Shown piece by piece: positions 54,614 through 64,000 of a stretch of DNA of 64,000 bases. Below the pieces are notes generated by a model that was not told the DNA's origin, did no database searches, and saw nothing but the letters and a program-made list of their open reading frames with translations. A program made the position numbers and the translations under genes. The number at the start of each line of letters is the position of its first letter. Within the stretch, counting starts at the first letter, position 1. Source of the stretch: Anaerocolumna sp. MB42-C2 (GTDB taxonomy: Bacteria; Bacillota; Clostridia; Lachnospirales; Lachnospiraceae); NCBI RefSeq assembly GCF_030913705.1, contig NZ_CP133190.1, positions 4,241,501-4,305,500 on the forward strand. Reading direction: 5' to 3'.

Positions 54614-55918
54614 GTGGAATTAATAGATATGATTACATCGAAAGAAAACCTAAACAGAGCCTATAAAAAGGTGGTGGCGAATAAAGGTGCAAGTGGAGTA
54701 GATGGAATGACTGTAGATGAACTTGGTGCATACATCAGAGAAAATAAAGACACAATCGTACAGTCAATTCGAAACAGAACCTATATGCCCAAGCCAGTGC
54801 GTAGAGCATACATTCCAAAGGATAATGGGAAGAAAAGACCACTGGGAATACCAACGGTTTTGGACAGAGTGATACAACAAGCCATTGCACAATCGATATC
54901 TGATATTTATGAAGAAATATTTAGTGAATTCAGTTATGGGTTCAGACCTGGAAGAAGTTGCCATAACGCTATAAAGCAAGCATTGGATTATCTTAATGAG
55001 GGATATGAATGGGTCATTGATGTTGATATAGAACAATTCTTTGATACGGTGAATCATGACAAATTAATTCAGATTCTTAGAGAACAAGTAAATGACAGTA
55101 CAACATTAAATCTGATTCGCAAATATTTAAGAGCAGGAGTAATGGAAAAAGGACTGGAAAAAGCAACAATCACCGGTGTTCCACAAGGCGGACCGTTGTC
55201 GGTTGTGTTGTCGAACGTCTACCTTGATAAGCTAGATAAAGAGCTGGAACAAAGAGGTCTGCGTTTCACGAGATATGCCGACGATGCATTGATATTCACG
55301 AGAAGTGAATTGGCGGCAAACAGAGTGATGAAGTCCATAACAGAGTGGATTGAAAGAAAGCTGTTCCTAAAGGTGAATGCAACAAAGACTAAGGTAGTCA
55401 GACCGACAAGGAGTAAATATCTAGGATTTACATTTCTGAAACATGGTGGCGAATGGAAAGTGAAACCAACCACAGAGAAGAAAAAGAAACTGAAACAGAA
55501 AATGAGTGAATACCTCAAAAGAAACAAAGCGATTTCACGACCGCTTGCGGAAACAACAAAGAGAGTGAATGAAATAGTAAGAGGATGGATTAACTATTTC
55601 AGAATCGGAATGATGAAACAGTTCATGGAAGAGTTTGGAACATGGCTTAGGCATAAAATAAGAGTAATTGTTATAAAACAATGGAAAATGCCTAAGACGA
55701 TATACAGAAATTTATGTTATCTAAATCGAAAAAATAAGAATGGATTCGACCATGAGGCAATCTATAAAGTTGCAAATTCAAGACTGGGTTGGTACAGAAG
55801 AAGTGGAATGAACGTAGTGAATTTTATTATCAGCCCAGATTTGCTTGAAAACAAAATAAAGGACAATGCAGGTTTGCTCAATCCTTTAAATTATTATCTA
55901 AGAAAAGTTGGAATATAA
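54614..55918 (+). CDS. Group II intron reverse transcriptase/maturase, copy 2
   Basis: This 434-residue protein is identical in sequence to the maturase at 42044, with all reverse-transcriptase motifs including YADD and the X-domain WINYFRIG. Start GTG 54614 was chosen on the same grounds. No inactivating change is seen. Confidence 0.93.
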   Translation: MELIDMITSKENLNRAYKKVVANKGASGVDGMTVDELGAYIRENKDTIVQSIRNRTYMPKPVRRAYIPKDNGKKRPLGIPTVLDRVIQQAIAQSISDIYEEIFSEFSYGFRPGRSCHNAIKQALDYLNEGYEWVIDVDIEQFFDTVNHDKLIQILREQVNDSTTLNLIRKYLRAGVMEKGLEKATITGVPQGGPLSVVLSNVYLDKLDKELEQRGLRFTRYADDALIFTRSELAANRVMKSITEWIERKLFLKVNATKTKVVRPTRSKYLGFTFLKHGGEWKVKPTTEKKKKLKQKMSEYLKRNKAISRPLAETTKRVNEIVRGWINYFRIGMMKQFMEEFGTWLRHKIRVIVIKQWKMPKTIYRNLCYLNRKNKNGFDHEAIYKVANSRLGWYRRSGMNVVNFIISPDLLENKIKDNAGLLNPLNYYLRKVGI

Positions 55919-55924
55919 GTTGTA

Positions 55925-55955
55925 GAGCCGTATACGTGACCCGTATGTACGGTTC
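55925..55955 (+). ncRNA. Domain V of intron copy 2
   Basis: Same catalytic hairpin as in copy 1, GAGCCGTATAC...GTACGGTTC. Confidence 0.8.
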
Positions 55956-56100
55956 AACGGGAGGGAAATAATGTTAACCATTATTTCTCTACCCTATTTT
56001 TCATTCTATATAAGGTTGATAGGTTTTTTCCTTCGCTAAACTAAAGTTTAACTATTTTGGATGAGATGCATATATTATGATAAAGGTGTATTTGTGGTGA

Positions 56101-56457
56101 ATTACGAAAACAGAAAGTTATTCAATATCATTTTTTGGACTTGATACTCAATATTATACAAATGCTATTATTGGAGATATCTGGAATATAGCAGCAATTA
56201 GAGTATATCAAGAAACAGGTATTAGTATTACCGGGGAGGTACATGAAAGATATTTTGTTAGTCCAGACATTGGAGAACTTAACGGCAGCATTATTTTTAT
56301 GATTGAAAGCAAAGAAGTTCGCAATGAAGAAGCAACGGAACAAGATTACTGGAATGCATATAGGTCGGTTGTTGAAGAGGTTAGAAGCAGATTGGGAAAT
56401 CCCAGCATGAGTCTGACAGTAGAGACAATTGATATTACCTATTTTGAAAAAATCTGA
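56101..56457 (+). CDS. Hypothetical protein lacking a normal start codon
   Basis: A 118-codon frame runs from ATT 56101, directly after TGA 56098-56100, to TGA 56455-56457. It reads like genuine protein, for example SYSISFFGLDTQYYTNAIIG and HERYFVSPDIGELNGSIIFM. No ATG, GTG or TTG lies in frame before the internal ATG at about residue 64. Either ATT is the start (AAAGGTG is 12 bases ahead), a start codon was lost by mutation, or a frameshift in the T-run near 56131 joins it to GTG 56094. Family not recognised. Confidence 0.55.
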   Translation: MTKTESYSISFFGLDTQYYTNAIIGDIWNIAAIRVYQETGISITGEVHERYFVSPDIGELNGSIIFMIESKEVRNEEATEQDYWNAYRSVVEEVRSRLGNPSMSLTVETIDITYFEKI

Positions 56458-56670
56458 CGTGTGGTAGTAAATACCACTTACTTAAAAAGTGTACAAGCAA
56501 TATAGAGGTTAGCTAGCTAAACGAAATTTAGAAAAATATTAGAATTATTTTAAGTATTAGGCTTTATATTTAGTGGAATTTTTAGTATAATATTGCATAG
56601 AGGACAAGTTTTCATTAGAACGGATAAATTTATAATGTTTATATTATGGGAAATAACAGGAGGTAAGGTA

Positions 56671-57168
56671 ATGAATGAATTATATGCTGAAGCAGGAGTA
56701 AAACGTAAGGAGACTGCTGGAAGTTATGCATTGCGATTCTTATTAATTATTGTTGCAGTTGTAGCTTTCTTCTTAACGTTTCAAAATTCCATACTGCTTT
56801 TTGTATCAGCTATATTAATTGTCGCAATTATTTATATATTCCCAAGACTTAGTGTGGAATACGAATATGTATTTTGTGACGGGCAATTAGATTTCGATAA
56901 GATTATGGGTAATGCAAAGCGTAAAACTGCTTTAAAGATTGACTTTGAACAGGTTGAAATTATGGCTCCGGAAGGCTCTCACGCTTTAGACGGATATACA
57001 CATGTAAAAAGTGTAGTTAAGGATTTCAGCTCCAGAGGTAAAGATGCGAAACCTTACGTCATTGTTTTAAGAGAAGGAGATACTGCAACCAAGATATTAT
57101 TTGAACCTAATGAAAAAATGATTAACTGCATTAAAATGAAAAACCCAAGAAAAGTCGCCCAATATTAA
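56671..57168 (+). CDS. DUF6106 family membrane protein
   Basis: This 165-residue protein has two close membrane helices (about residues 22-41 and 44-61) and a cytosolic beta-rich domain with VEYEYVFCDGQLDFDKIMG (about 65-83) and KPYVIVLREGDTATKILFEP. It resembles DUF6106, from memory a Lachnospiraceae family of unknown function. ATG 56671 follows AGGAGGTAAGG; the longer frame from 56593 has no ribosome site. It stands alone, with repeat copy D downstream. Confidence 0.75.
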   Translation: MNELYAEAGVKRKETAGSYALRFLLIIVAVVAFFLTFQNSILLFVSAILIVAIIYIFPRLSVEYEYVFCDGQLDFDKIMGNAKRKTALKIDFEQVEIMAPEGSHALDGYTHVKSVVKDFSSRGKDAKPYVIVLREGDTATKILFEPNEKMINCIKMKNPRKVAQY

Positions 57169-57343
57169 AAGGGCAATTTGTTGTATTAGCATAACCTATC
57201 TTAAAGTAACGAATAATAAGTTTTAATATACGGGAGAATGAAATAGTATTCTTTCAATAAACTGTGCAAAATAGGAACGATAAATCGTGTTTCGATTACA
57301 CCGATCCGATTGCCGGTTTAATGGAGATATGTTTTCATTCTCT

Positions 57344-57517
57344 TTTTTATTACATAGGAAAGCTCTCCAAATTTCCCTATGTAATAAAAAGGCCATTCCG
57401 GGCGGGGATGCACACGAGATGCAAAAAAAAGATAGTATCCTTTGGTAGATGTCACTGACGTGACTGCATTCGGCGCACAAAGCGGTCAAGTCCCTCGTGA
57501 TTGAGGGATTTTGGGAG
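57344..57517 (+). repeat. Dispersed hairpin repeat, copy D (diverged)
   Basis: The left perfect 15-base inverted repeat TTTTTATTACATAGG (57344-57358 with 57376-57390) matches copy A with one change per arm. The core CCGGGCGGGGATGCACACGA and GTAGATGTCACTGACGTGAC is diverged, and the right hairpin is replaced by TCCCTC-GTGATT-GAGGGA followed by TTTT. The paired changes in the left arms keep the stem, which argues that the hairpin is under selection. Confidence 0.75.
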
Positions 57518-57670
57518 TTGATGCGGACTTGTCTGCTTTGATCATTAAAATCTGTATAAATTTTTTATACTTTTAAAAACAGACAAAACAGAAAAAACAA
57601 ATGTGCTTGTGATGCGGACTAGCGTATTAATTTGTTTCTAATGAAAAGACAAGATAATATATTTTAGTTA

Positions 57671-57699
57671 TTGACAAGCTTTCCTTAATTGGTTATACT
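57671..57699 (+). promoter_or_regulatory. Promoter of guaB
   Basis: Perfect TTGACA (57671-57676), exact 17-base spacer, TATACT (57694-57699). A 15-base sequence covering the -10 (TTATACTTTTAAAAA, 57693-57707) is repeated exactly at 57565-57579, and GATGCGGACT occurs twice upstream (about 57522 and 57616), so the control region seems to contain an old duplication. No purine riboswitch was recognised. Confidence 0.8.
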
Positions 57700-57759
57700 T
57701 TTAAAAATCAACAAAATTATTAATTTATAAACGAAAACTCGAAAACAAACAAAATTTAA

Positions 57760-59262
<1,503 letters not shown>

Positions 59263-59310
59263 GAAGCGTCCGAACTACAGCGTAGAGGAATAGAAAAAAT
59301 GGATATAGTA

Positions 59311-59356
59311 AAAGGATGTCTCCCAAATGTAAATATTTGTGGAGGCATCCTTTTTT
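59311..59356. terminator. Bidirectional terminator between guaB and the amidase gene
   Basis: AAAGGATG-CTCC pairs with GGAG-CATCCTTT around AAATGTAAATATTT, with T6 after the stem and A-runs before it. Confidence 0.8.
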
Positions 59357-59374
59357 GTTTACTATTCTGCAGAT

Positions 59375-60070
59375 TTAATTCTCTACCGCATTTTTATCGA
59401 TGTAAGCCATCACATCACTTTTTAATTTTTCCCAGGCATCTTCATGCTCTACATAATAGAGAGGGCATAATTTGCCGGATACGTCATAGTGCCTGATAAT
59501 ATCATCCTTATCTAAATTATACTGACAGCATAACCATGAAACCAGGGCAATTAAGGATTGATAAGTCTTATCATTGAATTTGCCGGTTTCATCCGGATGG
59601 CAGCATTCTATGGAGATAGTATCATTGTTACGGTTATTGGAGGCAAATGAGATTTCATTTAAAGGAATACATTGAATAATCTCACCCTTAAGACCAATCA
59701 CAAAATGACTGCTGGCGGAAGTAGTTTTGTTAATTCTCAAATTCTCAAAGTAATTGCGGTTTGATTCAGCTCCGGTACCCGGATTAGCGGTATAGTGTAT
59801 AACAACGTTGTTTACTTTGTTTAAAGGAGTCTGTGGTCTGGAATACTCATTGGGGGTTAGAAGCATTTCAGATATTTCCGGTTTACTTATCACTTTGGAT
59901 GGCTGGAAGAAACCGAATGCAGTGGGAGAGCTGATATCCGCATTTTTTAAAACTGTAACTAACATCATAACGACTGTAAGGATAATTACCATGGCCATAG
60001 TTGTTACAGCAATTAACCTAAGGTATTTTTTTCTGCGTTTTTTTCTGTAATATTGTTTCTTGGTAAGCAA
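59375..60070 (-). CDS. N-acetylmuramoyl-L-alanine amidase (amidase_2)
   Basis: This 231-residue protein has a basic start (MLTKKQYYRKKRRKKYLRL), one membrane helix (about residues 19-42) and an extracellular PGRP/T7-lysozyme-like amidase_2 domain: zinc ligand His in NVVIHYTANPGTGAES, SSHFVIGLKGEIIQCIPLNE, and second His with Cys in IIRHYDVSGKLCP. It cleaves the bond between muramic acid and L-Ala. Family amidases have DH...D-K-P; here SGKLCP keeps the Lys and Cys. It is separated from the deaminase by a terminator. Confidence 0.9.
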   Translation of the reverse strand: MLTKKQYYRKKRRKKYLRLIAVTTMAMVIILTVVMMLVTVLKNADISSPTAFGFFQPSKVISKPEISEMLLTPNEYSRPQTPLNKVNNVVIHYTANPGTGAESNRNYFENLRINKTTSASSHFVIGLKGEIIQCIPLNEISFASNNRNNDTISIECCHPDETGKFNDKTYQSLIALVSWLCCQYNLDKDDIIRHYDVSGKLCPLYYVEHEDAWEKLKSDVMAYIDKNAVEN

Positions 60071-60237
60071 GTCAGATCCTGCCTTTCTATCTTAAGCGAA
60101 TAAAATTAGTGTATTTTCTTACTATATTATTTTTTCATAAATAGAGACTAATTTCAAGAAGAAAAGAATTAATCTTTTTTGCGAATATCTTAATTAAATA
60201 TGAAGTGAATTTAAGGATTTGGCAAACCTAGAACATA

Positions 60238-60286
60238 AACATTCCCATGCAGCAATAGAAAGAAGCAAAACCTGCATGGGAATGTT
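60238..60286 (-). terminator. Hairpin between the dCMP deaminase and amidase genes
   Basis: AACATTCCCATGCAG (60238-60252) and CTGCATGGGAATGTT (60272-60286) are perfectly complementary over 15 bases. It ends the minus-strand deaminase transcript, with T-rich sequence after it on that strand. Confidence 0.75.
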
Positions 60287-60301
60287 AAACTACAAAAGGA
60301 T

Positions 60302-60781
60302 TTATAAAGAAATTACGATATCCCGGTTTATAGGGGTATAGCTGCGGTAGGATATTCCTGCAGCGTTTAACATACGTTTAGAGGCCTTTACAATGTCTGT
60401 ATCCGCATATTTATCAGATAGATAGATTATTTCTGAAATACCTTTCTGGATCAGTGCTTTCGTACATTCATTACACGGGAAGAGTGTTACATATAATTTA
60501 GCACCTTTCATATGGGTTCCTGTATAATTAAGGATAGCATTCATTTCTGCATGGCATACATAAACATATTTAGTTTCCAAGGTTGATCCTTCTCTCTCCC
60601 AGGGAAATTCATCATCGGAACAACCTATGGGCATTCCGTTATATCCAACGGAAAGAATTTTGTTATCTTCACTTACAATACAGGCACCCACGCTTGTATT
60701 TGGATCTTTGCTGCGCTCCGCTGACAGAAGAGCAATACCCATAAAATATTCATCCCACTTTAAATAATCTTGTCTTTTCAT
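60302..60781 (-). CDS. Deoxycytidylate (dCMP) deaminase, ComEB-like
   Basis: This 159-residue enzyme has the zinc site HAEMNAIL (His, proton-shuttle Glu) and LFPCNECTKALIQKGI (two Cys ligands), and the early motif AERSKDPNTSVGACIV that positions substrate. It deaminates dCMP to dUMP for dTTP synthesis. Length matches the family. The gene stands alone on the minus strand, next to the pst region on the other side. Confidence 0.93.
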   Translation of the reverse strand: MKRQDYLKWDEYFMGIALLSAERSKDPNTSVGACIVSEDNKILSVGYNGMPIGCSDDEFPWEREGSTLETKYVYVCHAEMNAILNYTGTHMKGAKLYVTLFPCNECTKALIQKGISEIIYLSDKYADTDIVKASKRMLNAAGISYRSYTPINRDIVISL

Positions 60782-60924
60782 CTGTTAATTCCGCTCCTGT
60801 TCCTATATTATTCACTAATATATTTTTGTTGTACATACAGGTAAATTTATTTTAATATTTTAACATATAAAAATTAGAATGTAAATTATATATAAGGGCA
60901 GAATAATCCTGTTAAGAGGATAAG

Positions 60925-60941
60925 TTTACAAAGACTTTACA
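60925..60941 (+). promoter_or_regulatory. Pho-box-like direct repeat upstream of pstS
   Basis: TTTACA-N5-TTTACA, two perfect hexamers 11 bases apart, as in Gram-positive PhoP boxes (TT[A/T]ACA with 5-base spacing). A TATAAC (60957-60962) 15 bases downstream could be the -10. It suggests induction of pst under phosphate limitation. Confidence 0.65.
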
Positions 60942-61043
60942 ATATAAAAATACAGGTATAACAATTGAAGTATAAAATTCATCTTGTAAGATAAAAAAAC
61001 AAAAAATTCTTAGGGGGATACCCAAATATCAGGAGGAAAGAGA

Positions 61044-61976
61044 ATGAAAAAGATAAAGAAAATATTAGTTGCAGTTTTAACAATAGCTATGATAGCTGCA
61101 TTAAGCGGTTGCAGCAAACAGGGCGGCACCACAACAGATACTACAGAATCAACCAATGAGACAACAAACGAAACAGAGGTAACAACAAAACCGGAAGACA
61201 CAGCAGAACCTACGGAAGCACCGGCTGGGGATGACTTATCCGGAACGATTACCATAACCGGTTCAACATCAGTGGAAAAACCCTTAACTGCAATGATAGA
61301 TGAATTTACTGCATTAAATCCGGATGTGACAATTAATTATACCGGAACCGGTTCTTCTGCCGGAATTTCCGATACATTAGCAGGATCTAATGACGTTGGC
61401 GCTTCTTCAAGAAACTTAAAACCGGAAGAAAAAGTGGATGGTTTAAAAGAAGTAACTTTTGCTTATGATGGTATTGCGGTGGCAGTAAATCCTAAAAATC
61501 CGATTACAGACATATCAACCGAAGATTTAGCTAAAATTTACAGCGGTCAGATTACGAACTGGAAAGATGTAGGTGGTAACGACGCTGATATCGTGGTTGT
61601 ATCCAGAGAAGGTGCATCCGGAACAAGATCCGCATTTGAAGAGTTAATCAAATTAGAAGATGCAGGCGGTTTAGTAGAAGATGCAACAGTTGTTGAGGGT
61701 AACGGTAACGTACAGACTTCAGTAGCAGGCAATGAAAATGCAATTGGTTATGTTTCTTTCTCCTTTATAGATCAAACTGTAAAAGGCATTAATGTAAACG
61801 GTGTTGAGGGTACTGCAGAAAAAGCAAAATCAAGTGAATATCCTTTATCCAGACCATTCCTCTTCGTTTACATGGAAGATAAAGCAACACCGGAAGTGAA
61901 AGCTTTCCTTGATTTTGCATTAAGTGATGAGGGACAGGGATTTGTTGAAGAACACGGAGGCATAAGAGTAGATTAA
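61044..61976 (+). CDS. pstS: Phosphate-binding lipoprotein PstS
   Basis: This 310-residue protein has a lipoprotein signal (MKKIKKILVAVLTIAMIA, lipobox LSGC, Cys23), a Thr/Glu-rich linker, and a phosphate-binding domain: ITGSTSVEKPLTAMIDEF, NYTGTGSSAGISDTLAGSND, VVVSREGASGTRSAFEEL (Ser/Arg phosphate contacts) and GYVSFSF. AGGAGGAAAGAG precedes the ATG. Its stop codon shares the A of the pstC start (TAATG), so translation is coupled. Confidence 0.96.
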   Translation: MKKIKKILVAVLTIAMIAALSGCSKQGGTTTDTTESTNETTNETEVTTKPEDTAEPTEAPAGDDLSGTITITGSTSVEKPLTAMIDEFTALNPDVTINYTGTGSSAGISDTLAGSNDVGASSRNLKPEEKVDGLKEVTFAYDGIAVAVNPKNPITDISTEDLAKIYSGQITNWKDVGGNDADIVVVSREGASGTRSAFEELIKLEDAGGLVEDATVVEGNGNVQTSVAGNENAIGYVSFSFIDQTVKGINVNGVEGTAEKAKSSEYPLSRPFLFVYMEDKATPEVKAFLDFALSDEGQGFVEEHGGIRVD

Positions 61977-62896
61977 TGAATAATAATGCATACAAAGAAA
62001 ATCAGATAAGCAAACGAAAAGAATACCCTGAGAAGGTCTTTCACGGAATATTTCTCTTAAGTGCCTTAGTAAGTGTACTCAGCGTTATCGCCATTATCGT
62101 CTTTGTGTTCTCCAAAGGATTAAAACCTTTCTTTGGAGATGATGCATACAGCTTCCTTAAATTTATAACCGGATTAAAATGGGATCCCGGCCATGATGTA
62201 TATGGTGTATTTTATATGATAGTCGGATCAGTATTAGCAACCCTGGGTGCAATTGTGCTCGGGGTTCCCATTGGTTTATTAACAGCTGTATTCATTGCTG
62301 AATTGGCCCCGAACAGATTAGTGGCACTTATTAAACCGGCTATTGAATTGTTGGCCGGTATTCCGTCCGTTATTTATGGAGCTTTTGGTTTGGGGGTAAT
62401 TGTACCTTTAATTAATAAAGTATCACCGACAGGACAAGGTGAATCCTTACTGGCAGTTATCTGCGTATTAACGATCATGGTATTACCTACCATTATTTCT
62501 CTTAGTGAAGCCAGTATCAGGGCAGTTCCAAAATCCTACCGGGAAGCATCCTATGGTTTAGGAGCTTCAAAAATACAAACCATATTTAAATCCGTCGTTC
62601 CGGCAGCCCGTTCCGGTATATTGACTGCAACCGTTTTAGGTATTGGCAGGGCAATCGGTGAAACTATGGCAGTAATGATGATTGCAGGTAATAATATTGG
62701 TGGACTTCCTACCAGTATCTGGTCCAAAGTCAGACCGTTAACCACTAACATAGCGATGGAGATGGGGTATGCATCGGGAAGACACCAGGATATGTTGTTT
62801 GCAACCGGAGTAATTCTCTTCCTGTTCATTATGGTAATAAATATTACATTGATTAAATTGACTGGAAAACTGGGTGAGCAGGGAGCAAGAAATTAA
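61976..62896 (+). CDS. pstC: Phosphate ABC transporter permease PstC
   Basis: This 306-residue protein has six membrane helices, a cytosolic start KENQISKRKEYPEK and the EAA loop EASIRAVPKSYREASYGLGA (about residues 180-199). GIPSVIYGAFGLGVI and IGRAIGETMAVMMIAGN are PstC signatures. One-base overlap with pstS; pstA follows after 22 bases. Confidence 0.95.
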   Translation: MNNNAYKENQISKRKEYPEKVFHGIFLLSALVSVLSVIAIIVFVFSKGLKPFFGDDAYSFLKFITGLKWDPGHDVYGVFYMIVGSVLATLGAIVLGVPIGLLTAVFIAELAPNRLVALIKPAIELLAGIPSVIYGAFGLGVIVPLINKVSPTGQGESLLAVICVLTIMVLPTIISLSEASIRAVPKSYREASYGLGASKIQTIFKSVVPAARSGILTATVLGIGRAIGETMAVMMIAGNNIGGLPTSIWSKVRPLTTNIAMEMGYASGRHQDMLFATGVILFLFIMVINITLIKLTGKLGEQGARN

Positions 62897-62918
62897 TTCG
62901 TAAATAGGAGCAAAAGGA

Positions 62919-64000
62919 ATGGAAAAAAGAAATTGGAATGACAGAAAACTGAAAGATGGCATTTTACAGTGGTTCATATATTTATCCACCTTATTAACCG
63001 TTATGATTCTGGCTGTAATAATTGGTTTCATTCTATATAAAGGTATCCCCGGAATTAATGTACGCTTTCTCACAAGACAATGGGATGACAAAACAACCTT
63101 TGTAAATGTGGTTCAGAAAACAGATTCAGGAGCGAACAAGGAGGCTGAGTATGTTCCATCTCTTGGAATTACTTTAGTCCAGGATGGAGAAAATGTTGTT
63201 ATAGCAAAGATAGACAGTAATTCGCCGGTAAAAGCAGCCGTAAATATGAAAAAACAAGCTTATGCTTTAAAAGTAAAAGATATTATAACTAAATACGGTG
63301 ATGTAAAAATTGAAAAAATGACGGTAGAAAAAGCGGCAGAGGTTATGAAAGACGGAACCGGAACGGTCCGTATTAAAGTGACAAGACCAGGCGGAGGTAT
63401 CGTTCCGATGTTGGTTTCCACGATTTATATTATTTTATTGTCACTGGTAATCGCAGCACCGATTGGGATCAGTTCTGCCATATACTTAAATGAATATGCA
63501 AAACGGGGAAGAATTCTTAGTCTAATACGGTTTGCCATTCAGAACCTGGCAGGTATTCCTTCTATAATATACGGTTTGTTCGGTATGTTGTTATTTGTTC
63601 AGATTGCAAAAATGGAATATTCCGTATTAGCAGGTGCTTTAACATTAAGTATTTTGTTATTGCCGACGATTATTTCTACTACGGAAGAGGCACTAAAAGA
63701 AATACCAAAAGCATATCGGGAATCATCTTTCGGGCTTGGAGCCACAAAACTGCAAACCATAAGCAGAATTATATTGCCGGGTGCCCTGCCTGGTATTCTG
63801 GTCGCTATTATTTTAAGTATTGGAAGAATTGTGGGAGAATCTGCGGCATTGATTTGGACTGCAGGTACGGTTGCACAGATTCCGGAGGCCTTAGTGGGTG
63901 GCAAGGCCAGTGCCGCAACCCTCACAACTAAAATGTACTGGCTTATAAAAGAAACAGCGGATTTATCCACTGCCAGTTCCATAGCAGTTGTATTGCTGGC
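62919..64000 (+). CDS. pstA: Phosphate ABC transporter permease PstA with inserted PDZ-like domain (3' end outside window)
   Basis: The frame from ATG 62919 stays open to the window end (360 codons). One membrane helix (about residues 18-41) is followed by an external insert: residues 80-156 read like a PDZ domain (SLGITLVQDG, IAKIDSNSPVKAAV, LKVKDIITKYGDVKI, GTGTVRIKVTRPG). Then comes the usual PstA core: GGGIVPMLVSTIYI, APIGISSAIYLNEYAKRG, AGIPSIIYGLFG and EAA loop EALKEIPKAYRESSFGLGA (about 257-275). Normal PstA has only a short loop there. AAAAGG precedes the ATG closely. pstB is expected beyond the window. Confidence 0.93.
   Translation, partial: MEKRNWNDRKLKDGILQWFIYLSTLLTVMILAVIIGFILYKGIPGINVRFLTRQWDDKTTFVNVVQKTDSGANKEAEYVPSLGITLVQDGENVVIAKIDSNSPVKAAVNMKKQAYALKVKDIITKYGDVKIEKMTVEKAAEVMKDGTGTVRIKVTRPGGGIVPMLVSTIYIILLSLVIAAPIGISSAIYLNEYAKRGRILSLIRFAIQNLAGIPSIIYGLFGMLLFVQIAKMEYSVLAGALTLSILLLPTIISTTEEALKEIPKAYRESSFGLGATKLQTISRIILPGALPGILVAIILSIGRIVGESAALIWTAGTVAQIPEALVGGKASAATLTTKMYWLIKETADLSTASSIAVVLL

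Larger units (their letters stand above)
54111..55997 (+). mobile_element. Group IIC intron, copy 2
   Basis: Same element as at 41541, offset by 12,570 bases, with GTGTG start, maturase gene, domain V at 55925-55955 and domain VI to 55995. Flanks differ immediately outside CTA...T. Two apparently identical copies 12.6 kb apart imply recent retrohoming. Homologous recombination between them could delete or circularise the intervening genes, groESL and glnS included. Confidence 0.9.

Overview
The window looks like chromosome of a low-GC, Gram-positive, spore-forming anaerobe of the Clostridia, most likely a Lachnospiraceae (Clostridium cluster XIVa) relative. This rests on AT-rich DNA, AGGAGG-type ribosome sites with many TTG/GTG starts, a CIRCE-controlled groESL, DUF families common in Lachnospiraceae, sugar ABC systems beside AraC/Cache regulators, spore-cortex-type proteins and group IIC introns placed after terminators. 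I saw no tRNA, rRNA, CRISPR array or prophage. The species is not determined.

Layout. 1-770 is a graveyard of decayed genes (VOC protein, integrase tail, pyrophosphohydrolase-like start). 802-3524 is a kinase-like/NUDIX/APH-kinase fusion cluster. 3936-5404 is a LytTR-DUF3021-methyltransferase operon. 5722-7377 is creatininase plus MerR, flanked on both sides by copies of a dispersed repeat. 7676-16904 is a xylo-oligosaccharide-type locus: membrane AraC regulator, two sugar permeases, lipoprotein, GH43-like propeller enzyme and GH120-type beta-xylosidase. 17274-21203 is a c-di-AMP operon (two membrane proteins, CdaA, CdaR) followed by HPr. 21471-23150 is leuA. 23372-30417 is a glycerol-phosphate/teichoic-type glycopolymer region with converging LCP ligase and sugar-phosphate transferase. 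30774-35459 holds htrA, an orphan clpX, a TIM-barrel protein and a zinc ribbon. 35770-41476 is livKHMGF with large hairpin structures between genes, then a cytidylate-kinase-like gene.

41541-43427 and 54111-55997 are two apparently identical group II introns, each just after an intrinsic terminator. Between them lie a LysM/GH18-like protein with a ruined catalytic motif, two aminotransferases, a truncated SleB-type hydrolase, glnS, a DUF2225 gene, a DUF6062 gene and groESL. After the second intron come a 118-codon ORF starting at ATT, a DUF6106 gene, guaB, an amidase, dCMP deaminase and, behind a Pho-box-like repeat, pstS-pstC-pstA, cut off by the window end.

Most notable: PstA carries an inserted PDZ-like domain of about 80 residues between its first membrane helix and the permease core. 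Also notable are a four-copy intergenic repeat with hairpins at both ends, a structured element between livG and livF with two alternative pairings, a perfect palindrome inside the clpX promoter spacer, the GH18-like pseudoenzyme, and the APH-protein-kinase fusion beside integrase debris.
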